Source: Arthrobacter sp.
GTDB taxonomy: Bacteria; Actinomycetota; Actinomycetes; Actinomycetales; Micrococcaceae
Reading direction: 5' to 3'
Length of the DNA stretch: 5,407 bases
NCBI GenBank assembly: GCA_018260285.1
Contig: JAGLBH010000122.1
Span: 1-5,407, forward strand
In this document: positions 1-5,407 of the stretch, one piece after another
How positions within the stretch are numbered: position 1 is the first letter of the stretch
How the letters are laid out: every line of letters begins with the position of its first letter
Notes under the pieces: generated by a model
What the model saw: the letters and a program-made list of their open reading frames with translations, nothing else
What the model was told of the DNA's origin: nothing
Databases searched by the model: none
Position numbers and translations under genes: made by a program

Positions 1-1492
1 CGCTCGAGAGCAGCGCCGTGCGTCGCAGACCCGCGCCCTGCCGGGCGAGAATGACCCCGGGGTGCTCCGCTCCGGGGCGCTGGTGGCGCTCCTCCGTCAC
101 GTCCTCGGCCGCCTCGAGGTGGAGGGACGACGCCGCCGCCCCGCTCGCCGCCAGGCGCTCTCGACGGCTCAGCGCCGCCGCGAGATGCGGCCCGACGGGC
201 TGCTCGATGGGGTGGGTGATCTCCTCGAAGACGCTGCCGTGGGGCCACGCCGCCTCCGGGCTTTCGGGCCGGCGCAGAAGCACCATGCCGAAGCCGACGC
301 TCTCCACCCCGCGGCTCGCGAAATCCGCCTCGTAGCGGGCCAGGGCCTCGTCCAGCTCGTCGGGAGACCAGCTCTGGGAGGCGTCCGTGAGCCACGTCAG
401 GGCGTAGCTCAGGGTGTCCACCTCTTCGCGCTGGATGAGCCAGGCGTCCGTGCCGGGGCGGACCCAGGTCCGGGGGCGGGCGTCCCAGGGCTCGTCCGCC
501 CCGATCTCCCAGTTGCCGAGCATCTGGGCCACGCCGCCGGGCGCCAGCGCCGCGGGCAGCTCCCGCACGAGCGACTCGACGAGGCGGTCTCCGGCCATGC
601 CGCCGTCGCGATACGTGTAGCGGGGCTCCTCGGCGGGGCCGGCGGGGAGCGGTGCGTCCTCGGCAGGGGCGGCCTGCCGCGGGGTGATGACGAAGGGCGG
701 GTTGGAGACGATCAGGTCGAACTCCCGCCCGGCCACGGGCTCGAGGAGGCTGCCCTCGAGCAGCTCAGCCCGGGGGCGGCCGGCGTCGTCGAACACCCGG
801 AGGGTCTCCGCGTTGAGGAGGAGGTTGAAGGCCGTGAAGTTGAGGGCGCGGACGGAGAGGTCCGTGGCGGTGACGCGGTCGCAGTGGGGCAGGAGGTGGA
901 AGAGCTGGATCCCGCAGCCCGTGCCGAGGTCCAGGGCGCGCTCTGCGGGGCGGCGGATGACCGCCTGCGCGAGGGTGAGGGAGGCCTGGCCGACGCCGAG
1001 CACGAAGTCGTGGTCGAGGGCGCGGCCCAGCTGGTGGGTGCCGAGGTCCGAGGCGATCCAGATGCTGCCGATGTCGTCCCCCGCGTGCGGGCGGAGGTCC
1101 ACGGCGGGGCGCAGGCGCTCGGCGGCGGAGGACTCCGAGGACGACGACGGGGGCGCGGCCTCGAGGGGGTCCCGCTCGAGGAATCCCAGCTCGGCGAGGC
1201 CCTCCAGCCCTAAGGACGGGAAGGCCTCCGCGAGCGCGGCGGGAGTCTGGGGCTGGGCGAAGAGCCACCAGGCGGTCATGACGGAGAGCGCGCTGGGCCG
1301 CTCGAGCCGGGCGAGCGCGAGGCGGCCCGGGGCCAGCTGCTCGCGGGAGAGCTGCCCGTAGGCGGAGGCGCCGATGAGCTGCTCGACGGCGTCCGGCGTG
1401 AAGTCAGCCGCCTCGAGGTCCTCGCGCAGGGCGTCGATGAGGTCGGGGGCGTCGAGGCGCATCGGCCCCGGGAAGTCCCATCCGGCGGTCAT
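1..1492 (-). CDS. Class I SAM-dependent methyltransferase, NPPF type, substrate unknown (3' end outside window)
   Basis: An uninterrupted frame of 497 codons reads from the ATG at 1492-1490 off the left edge. The Rossmann methyltransferase core is clear: SAM-binding motif I DLGTGCG at residues 188-194, an acidic residue ending strand 2 (D211 in TATDL), and catalytic motif IV NPPF at 264-267, followed by DGGMAG at 296-301. NPPF with a later GG..G is the pattern of N-methylating enzymes such as PrmC/HemK and RsmC-like proteins, so the target is probably an amide or amino nitrogen of a protein or RNA; this is inference. About 180 residues precede the core, ending in a low-complexity Pro/Ser stretch (114-122). 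This N-terminal extension fits actinobacterial proteins I recall as carrying a DUF7059 domain. An alanine/proline-rich loop lies at 272-290. The start overlaps the trhO stop (ATGA), and I see no Shine-Dalgarno, so translation is probably coupled. ATG at 1462-1460 is the alternative start. The true substrate is not identifiable here. Confidence 0.92.
   Translation of the reverse strand, partial: MTAGWDFPGPMRLDAPDLIDALREDLEAADFTPDAVEQLIGASAYGQLSREQLAPGRLALARLERPSALSVMTAWWLFAQPQTPAALAEAFPSLGLEGLAELGFLERDPLEAAPPSSSSESSAAERLRPAVDLRPHAGDDIGSIWIASDLGTHQLGRALDHDFVLGVGQASLTLAQAVIRRPAERALDLGTGCGIQLFHLLPHCDRVTATDLSVRALNFTAFNLLLNAETLRVFDDAGRPRAELLEGSLLEPVAGREFDLIVSNPPFVITPRQAAPAEDAPLPAGPAEEPRYTYRDGGMAGDRLVESLVRELPAALAPGGVAQMLGNWEIGADEPWDARPRTWVRPGTDAWLIQREEVDTLSYALTWLTDASQSWSPDELDEALARYEADFASRGVESVGFGMVLLRRPESPEAAWPHGSVFEEITHPIEQPVGPHLAAALSRRERLAASGAAASSLHLEAAEDVTEERHQRPGAEHPGVILARQGAGLRRTALLSS
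1489..1492 (-). other. ATGA stop/start overlap coupling trhO and the methyltransferase
   Basis: On the minus strand the four bases read ATGA: TGA ends trhO and ATG opens the methyltransferase. The bases before it contain no GGAGG-like sequence, so reinitiation by ribosomes finishing trhO is the likely way the second gene is translated. Co-transcription is inferred from the overlap. Confidence 0.8.
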
Positions 1493-2391
1493 GCAGCGGC
1501 TCGCGCCCGGCAGGTCTCGCAGGCGGGCTCGGCGGCGCGGTCCTCGTGGGCCTCGCAGTAGGCCTGGAGGGTGCGGCAGCCGGGGTCGCTGCAGTTGCGG
1601 AGGGTGCTCGTGGGCTCCTCGCAGACCGCGCAGCGGCCGATCGTCTTGGCATCCGGCGAGAAGGTCACGTTCATGCGGCGGTCGAACACGTAGAGGGAGC
1701 CCTCCCAGAGGCCCTTGTCCCCGAAGGCCTCGCCGTAGCGGACGATCCCGCCGTCGATCTGGTAGACCTCCTGGAAGCCGCGCTTGACCATGAGGGCGGA
1801 GAGCACCTCGCAGCGGATGCCGCCGGTGCAGTAGGTGACGACGGGCTGGTCCTTGAGATGGTCGTACTTCCCCGAGTCCAGCTCGGCGATGAAGTCCCGG
1901 GTCGTCGCGACGTCGGGGACGATCGCGCCCTTGAACCGGCCGACCTGGGCCTCGAAGGCGTTGCGGCCGTCGAAGAAGACGACCTCCCTGCCCTCCTTCT
2001 TCTTCTCCTCGATGAGCTCGTGCACGCCCTCGGGGGAGATGTGGGTTCCGCCGCCGACGACGCCGGACTCGTCCACCGTCAGCTCGCCCGGCGCGCCGAA
2101 GCTGACCAGCTCGGGGCGGACCTTGACGGACAGGCGCGGGAAGTCCTCCGCAGAGCCCTCCGAGTACTTCACGTCCATCGTCGTGAAGCCCTTGTACGCG
2201 CGGGTGGCCTTGACGTAGGCCTTGACGCTCGCGAGCGAGCCGCCGACCGTGCCGTTGATGCCGTGCTCCGAGATGAGAATGCGGCCGGTCAGGCCGAGCT
2301 TCTCGCAGAGGGTGCGCTGCCAGAGGCACACGGCCTCCGGGTCGGCGAGGGGGGCGAATGCATAGTAGAGAGCGATCTTGTTCTGAGCCAC
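1489..2391 (-). CDS. trhO: tRNA uridine(34) hydroxylase TrhO (rhodanese family, YceA/YbfQ type)
   Basis: This 300-residue protein matches the TrhO family, which hydroxylates uridine 34 of certain tRNAs to 5-hydroxyuridine using molecular oxygen, the first step towards mo5U or cmo5U wobble bases. Visible domains are an N-terminal acylphosphatase-like part with the family signature GINGT (44-48), a rhodanese domain from about 115 to 230 with DGRN (141-144) and active-site loop YCTGGIRCE (187-195, catalytic C188), and a C-terminal Rhodanese_C cysteine cluster (C254, C257, C267, C272, C279, C291, C294) that may bind metal. Length is normal for actinobacterial members. The start is GTG; the upstream frame closes at a TAA after only three codons (AGG, CGG, AAT), and no other good start follows, so it is well fixed. 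A GGAGG sits directly against this GTG with no spacer, too close to act as a normal ribosome site, while TAAAAT lies 6 nt upstream, suggesting a leaderless mRNA. It is the first gene of a leftward pair with the overlapping methyltransferase. Confidence 0.96.
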   Translation of the reverse strand: MAQNKIALYYAFAPLADPEAVCLWQRTLCEKLGLTGRILISEHGINGTVGGSLASVKAYVKATRAYKGFTTMDVKYSEGSAEDFPRLSVKVRPELVSFGAPGELTVDESGVVGGGTHISPEGVHELIEEKKKEGREVVFFDGRNAFEAQVGRFKGAIVPDVATTRDFIAELDSGKYDHLKDQPVVTYCTGGIRCEVLSALMVKRGFQEVYQIDGGIVRYGEAFGDKGLWEGSLYVFDRRMNVTFSPDAKTIGRCAVCEEPTSTLRNCSDPGCRTLQAYCEAHEDRAAEPACETCRARAAA

Positions 2392-2397
2392 CCTCCG

Positions 2398-2403
2398 ATT
2401 TTA
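2398..2403 (-). promoter_or_regulatory. Probable -10 element of trhO (TAAAAT), leaderless geometry
   Basis: On the minus strand TAAAAT is followed by exactly six bases (CGGAGG) and then the GTG start of trhO. Actinobacterial promoters typically carry TANNNT 6-7 bases before the transcription start, so the message would begin at or next to the start codon. No TTGACA-like -35 is visible about 17 bp upstream, which is common in high-GC actinomycetes. It is one of the few AT-rich hexamers in an otherwise GC-rich stretch. Confidence 0.55.
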
Positions 2404-2407
2404 CGCC

Positions 2408-2431
2408 TCCCGCTTTTCCGCCCGCTTCTCC
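2408..2431. repeat. Two tandem copies of a 12-bp sequence upstream of the trhO promoter
   Basis: Plus-strand copies TCCCGCTTTTCC (2408-2419) and GCCCGCTTCTCC (2420-2431) match at 10 of 12 positions and abut without a gap. They start 4 bp beyond the trhO -10 hexamer and cover its spacer and -35 region. A 12-bp period is close to one helical turn, so a transcription factor could bind both copies on one face. It could also be chance similarity in a pyrimidine-rich strand. Confidence 0.4.
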
Positions 2432-2530
2432 GGCCCCGGCGGCGGGGGCGCTGCCGACGGCGGCCCGTGAGCCGCCCGGGCATCTACTGGCAGTTTGGTG
2501 GGAGACCGCCCGTTCGTCGCTCCCCCTGGG

Positions 2531-2536
2531 TAGGTT
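2531..2536 (+). promoter_or_regulatory. Probable -10 element of the acetyltransferase gene (TAGGTT), leaderless geometry
   Basis: TAGGTT is followed by six bases (TGGGCC) and then the ATG of the GNAT gene at 2543. The hexamer fits the actinobacterial TANNNT consensus and the spacing fits transcription starting at the A of ATG. No Shine-Dalgarno of the GGAGG type lies 5-9 bases before the ATG, which favours a leaderless message. No clear -35 element is seen. Confidence 0.5.
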
Positions 2537-2542
2537 TGGGCC

Positions 2543-3211
2543 ATGGATGCACACCAGCTGGAATTGCTCATCAACACCTGGATGACGGGGTGGGCGCAGT
2601 CTCGCGGATACGAGCCTCAGCGCAAGGGGCGCGCTTTTGTCATACCCCGCCCCGCGCGGCCGGGAGAGTCGAAGGACACCGTCGAGACGCTCCTCGTCTG
2701 CCCCTCTGCCGAGGAGATCGCCGCCCACGGGAGCGCCGAGGACGGCACGGACTTCCTCGTGATCGTCACGCAGAACCTGCCGGGCAGCCTTGAGGCGGCC
2801 GCCGGCGTCGGGCTCCCCAGGCCCCTGCGCACCGAGACGCTCATGATCTCCGAGATCCAGGAGAACGACGTCGAGGCTCCGCGCCCGCCCGGTGACGACG
2901 TGGAGTGCCACGTGGAGCACCCGGAGGAGGGCGTGACGCGGGTCCAGGTGACCGTCAAGGGCGTGCCCGCGGCGAGCGGCGTCGTGTCGGTCGTGGACTC
3001 GGTGGCCGTCTTCGACCGCATCGAGACCGCCCCCGAGTACCGGCGCCGGGGCCTGGCCTCCTACGTGATGCGCTGCCTGACCCATGCGGTGCTCGACGAG
3101 GGGATCGAGACGGGGCTGCTCGCCGCGTCTCCCGAGGGCCGTCTGCTCTACGCCTTCCTCGGCTGGGAGGACGTGGCGGACATTCCCGTCTTCGCCCGCG
3201 CAGGTGCTTGA
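2543..3211 (+). CDS. GNAT-family N-acetyltransferase, substrate unknown
   Basis: This protein of 222 residues has a C-terminal GNAT fold. The acetyl-CoA pyrophosphate-binding motif A is R167-R-R-G170-L-A172 (the R/Q-x-x-G-x-G/A pattern), followed by the motif B region with Y203 and G207-W208-E209, a typical end of GNAT domains. The first 110 or so residues are not a recognisable domain; they may form the fold's first half or a separate substrate-recognition part. No signal peptide or membrane segment is visible, so it is probably cytoplasmic. The ATG at 2543 is chosen because coding-like sequence begins there and TAGGTT lies 6 nt upstream; a second ATG 4 bases on is out of frame. The gene is first in a rightward unit, 8 bp ahead of the helicase with no terminator between, so the two are probably co-transcribed. 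Whether it acetylates a protein, a small molecule or an antibiotic cannot be told from sequence. Confidence 0.88.
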   Translation: MDAHQLELLINTWMTGWAQSRGYEPQRKGRAFVIPRPARPGESKDTVETLLVCPSAEEIAAHGSAEDGTDFLVIVTQNLPGSLEAAAGVGLPRPLRTETLMISEIQENDVEAPRPPGDDVECHVEHPEEGVTRVQVTVKGVPAASGVVSVVDSVAVFDRIETAPEYRRRGLASYVMRCLTHAVLDEGIETGLLAASPEGRLLYAFLGWEDVADIPVFARAGA

Positions 3212-3219
3212 ATCGAGGG

Positions 3220-5407
3220 GTGCCATACTCACTTCTGCGCTCCATAGGCCTGGCCCCCGACCGGGGAGAGCACGACCCTGAGCAGCTCCGCCATCTTCGG
3301 AGCCTGCCCGCCCGCGAGGCCCGGACCCGCCCGTGGCCCGAGTGGGTGGACTCCGAGGTGGCGGGCGCCTTCATCCGCACGGGCGTGCAGGAGCTGTGGA
3401 GCCACCAGGCCGAGGCCGTGGAGAGCGTCCGCGCGGGGAGCCACACGATCATCGCGACCGGCACGGCCTCCGGCAAGTCCCTGGCCTACCAGGTCCCCGT
3501 GCTCGACGCCGTGGCCAGGGGCGAGAGGGCCGACGCCATCACGCTCGCTGCCGCCGGGGCCACCGCCCTCTACCTCTCCCCGACGAAGGCCCTTGCGGCG
3601 GACCAGCTCCAGGCCGTCGAGGGGCTGGGCATCGCCGGGGTGCGCGCGAGCGTCTTCGACGGGGACACGCCCGCCAGCGAGCGCGCCTGGATCAAGAGCC
3701 ACGCGAATGTGCTCCTGACCAACCCGGACATGCTCCACTACGGGATCCTGCCCAACCACGTCCAGTGGGCCCGGTTCTTCCGCCGGCTGACGTACGTGGT
3801 CATCGACGAGGCCCACTCCTACCGGGGTGTGTTCGGCTCCCACGTGGCCAACCTCCTCCGGCGGCTGCGCCGCATCTGCGCGCACTACGGGGCGGACCCG
3901 GTGTTCATCGGGGCGAGCGCCACCTCTGCCGAGCCTGCGGAGTCCTTCTTCCGCCTCATCGGGCAGCCGAGCAGGGCCGTGACGGAGGACGGCTCTCCGA
4001 AGGGCCCCAAGAGCATCCTCCTGTGGGAGCCCAGCCTGACCGAGTTCAGGGGGGAGAACGGGGCTCCCGTGCGGCGCTCCTCGATCGCGGAGGTCTCCGA
4101 CCTCATGGCGGATCTCGTCTCCGCGCACACCCGCACGATCGCCTTCATCAAGTCCCGCAAGGGGGCTGAGGCCATCTCCTCGACCGTCTTCCGCCTGCTC
4201 GACGAGGTGGACCCCGCGCTGTCCGTGCGCGTGGCCGCCTACCGCTCGGGCTACCTTCCCGAGGAGCGCCGGGAGCTCGAGCGGCGGCTGCGCACGGGCG
4301 AGCTGCTCGGCATCGCCTCGACCCCGGCCCTGGAGATGGGCATCGACGTCGCCGGGCTGGATGCCGTCCTCGTCGCGGGTTGGCCCGGGACGCGCGCGTC
4401 CTTCTTCCAGCAGATCGGGCGGGCCGGGCGGAGCACCGAGGCCTCGATTGCGGTTCTCGTTGCGAGCGACGACCCGCTGGACACCTATCTGGTCCACCAC
4501 CCGGAGGCGATCTTCGACCGCTCCGTGGAGGCCACGGTGTTCGACGCCGCCAACCCCTATGTCCTCGGCCCGCACCTCTGCGCGGCCGCGGCGGAGAAGC
4601 CCCTGACGCTCGACGACGTGCCCCTCTTCGGCCCGACCGCCCGGACCGTCCTCGACCAGCTCACCGCCCAGGGCTTCCTCCGCCGGCGCCCCGCCGGGTG
4701 GTTCTGGACGCACCCGGAGTCTGCCGCGGGGATGGTCAGCCTCCGGTCCGACGGCGGCGGCCCCCTGAGCATCATCGACGTCGAGACCGGAGCCCTGCTC
4801 GGCACGATGGACTCTCCGCAGAGCCATTACCAGGCGCATGCCGGCGCGGTGTACGTGCACCAGGGCGCGAGCTACATCGTGGACGCGCTCGACGAGCAGG
4901 ACCACTGCGTGCTCGTGCACCGGGCCAACCCCGACTTCTACACGACGGCCCGGGACGTGACGAGCCTCGAGGTGCGCGGCGCCGAGAGAACCCTCGAGTG
5001 GGAGGGCGTCTCCGTGCGCTTCGGTGACGTCCAGGTGCAGACCCGGGTGGTCTCCTTCCAGCGCAAGGCCGTGGCCTCCGGGGAGGTGCTCGGGGAGGAG
5101 CCGCTGGACCTCGACGCGCGGGACCTCATGACGAAGGCCGTCTGGTTCGAGATCACGCCGCAGGTCCTCTTCGCAGCTGGGGTCGAGGAGGCGGACTTCC
5201 CCGGAGCGCTCCACGCGGCCGAGCACGCGATGATCGGCCTGCTGCCGCTCGTGGCGACGAGCGACCGCTGGGACATCGGCGGCGTCTCCACCGCGCTGCA
5301 CGCGGACACGGGGACCCCCTCGATCTTCGTCTACGACGGGCACCCCGGCGGGGCGGGCTTCACCGAGCGCGCTTTCGAGACGGTCCGCGTGTGGCTCCAG
5401 GCGACGG
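3220..5407 (+). CDS. Superfamily II DEAH-box DNA helicase with DUF1998 module, SftH/MrfA/Hrq1 type (C-terminus outside window)
   Basis: A frame of 729 codons runs off the right edge. It carries the full helicase set: Walker A GTASGKS (81-87), motif Ia PTKALA (121-126), DEAH Walker B (196-199), motif III SAT (233-235), IKSRKG (310-315), motif V around E372-D376 and motif VI QQIGRAGR (397-404). The window ends inside a DUF1998-like module, with H665, E668-H669 and YDGHPGGAG (705-713); the family's cysteine cluster would follow outside. Relatives include mycobacterial SftH, a 3'-to-5' DNA translocase/helicase, and Bacillus subtilis MrfA, which repairs mitomycin damage; a DNA-repair role here is inference. 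Start choice is uncertain. GTG at 3220 keeps the N-terminal RPWPEW segment (residues 37-42), which I recall as typical of the family. TTG at 3208 would overlap the GNAT stop, and GTG at 3346 would lose that segment. GAGGG touches the GTG without a spacer. Compared with relatives as I recall them, about 10 extra residues (104-113) precede motif Ia. Confidence 0.94.
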   Translation, partial: MPYSLLRSIGLAPDRGEHDPEQLRHLRSLPAREARTRPWPEWVDSEVAGAFIRTGVQELWSHQAEAVESVRAGSHTIIATGTASGKSLAYQVPVLDAVARGERADAITLAAAGATALYLSPTKALAADQLQAVEGLGIAGVRASVFDGDTPASERAWIKSHANVLLTNPDMLHYGILPNHVQWARFFRRLTYVVIDEAHSYRGVFGSHVANLLRRLRRICAHYGADPVFIGASATSAEPAESFFRLIGQPSRAVTEDGSPKGPKSILLWEPSLTEFRGENGAPVRRSSIAEVSDLMADLVSAHTRTIAFIKSRKGAEAISSTVFRLLDEVDPALSVRVAAYRSGYLPEERRELERRLRTGELLGIASTPALEMGIDVAGLDAVLVAGWPGTRASFFQQIGRAGRSTEASIAVLVASDDPLDTYLVHHPEAIFDRSVEATVFDAANPYVLGPHLCAAAAEKPLTLDDVPLFGPTARTVLDQLTAQGFLRRRPAGWFWTHPESAAGMVSLRSDGGGPLSIIDVETGALLGTMDSPQSHYQAHAGAVYVHQGASYIVDALDEQDHCVLVHRANPDFYTTARDVTSLEVRGAERTLEWEGVSVRFGDVQVQTRVVSFQRKAVASGEVLGEEPLDLDARDLMTKAVWFEITPQVLFAAGVEEADFPGALHAAEHAMIGLLPLVATSDRWDIGGVSTALHADTGTPSIFVYDGHPGGAGFTERAFETVRVWLQAT

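Noticed and set aside
62..1213. A 383-codon open frame on the plus strand opposite the methyltransferase
   Set aside because: The minus-strand frame has the SAM-binding and NPPF motifs in order. This frame is compositionally biased, has no recognisable motif and begins with no ribosome site.
1510..1639. Cysteine-rich C-terminus of TrhO considered as a fused zinc-finger novelty
   Set aside because: The CxxC, NC, C spacing resembles the Rhodanese_C region already present in Bacillus-type TrhO proteins, so it is a family trait rather than a fusion.
2498..2526. Possible hairpin GGGAG...CTCCC before the acetyltransferase gene
   Set aside because: The stem is only 5 bp with a loop of about 15 bases and no U-tract; such pairings are expected by chance at this GC content.
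2493..2539. GTTTGG repeated at 2493-2498 and 2534-2539
   Set aside because: A six-base match 41 bp apart with no matching flanks is not significant, although the second copy overlaps the proposed -10 element.
1546..2793. A 415-codon plus-strand frame running across trhO and the intergenic region into the acetyltransferase gene
   Set aside because: It is antisense to a well-recognised trhO and would overlap both promoters; its sequence is low-complexity and unlike any family.
3209..3219. A terminator between the acetyltransferase and the helicase
   Set aside because: Only 8 bp separate the genes and no inverted repeat is present.
3229..5343. A 704-codon open frame on the minus strand opposite the helicase
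   Set aside because: Its translation is rich in Gly, Arg, His, Asp and Glu with no domain, as expected for the antisense of a high-GC gene. The plus strand carries all helicase motifs.

Overview
The window is very GC-rich, with G or C at almost every third codon position. It uses GTG starts, has TANNNT-type promoter hexamers and carries a helicase of the actinobacterial SftH type. Together these point to a high-GC actinomycete. Micrococcaceae-like (Arthrobacter, Kocuria or Rothia relatives) is my best guess, but it rests on protein resemblance recalled from memory, not on a search.

The layout is two divergent transcription units around one 151-bp intergenic region (2392-2542). Leftwards (minus strand) run trhO, a tRNA uridine-34 hydroxylase (2391-1489), and then a class I SAM-dependent methyltransferase that starts inside the trhO stop codon (ATGA overlap at 1489-1492) and runs off the left edge. 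Rightwards (plus strand) run a GNAT-family acetyltransferase (2543-3211) and, 8 bp later, a large superfamily II DNA helicase with the start of a DUF1998 module (MrfA/SftH/Hrq1 type), which runs off the right edge. Coding density is near total, and I see no RNA gene, mobile element, CRISPR array or convincing terminator.

The leftward unit joins a known tRNA wobble-base modification enzyme to a methyltransferase of unknown substrate. The rightward unit joins an acetyltransferase of unknown substrate to a probable DNA-repair helicase. The least expected signal is at the divergent promoters. Both first genes have a TANNNT hexamer exactly 6 nt before the start codon, the geometry of leaderless transcripts. 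A 12-bp near-perfect tandem repeat lies just upstream of the trhO hexamer. I did not find a clearly undescribed multi-gene system; the region looks like conserved actinobacterial core genome with some regulatory details worth testing.
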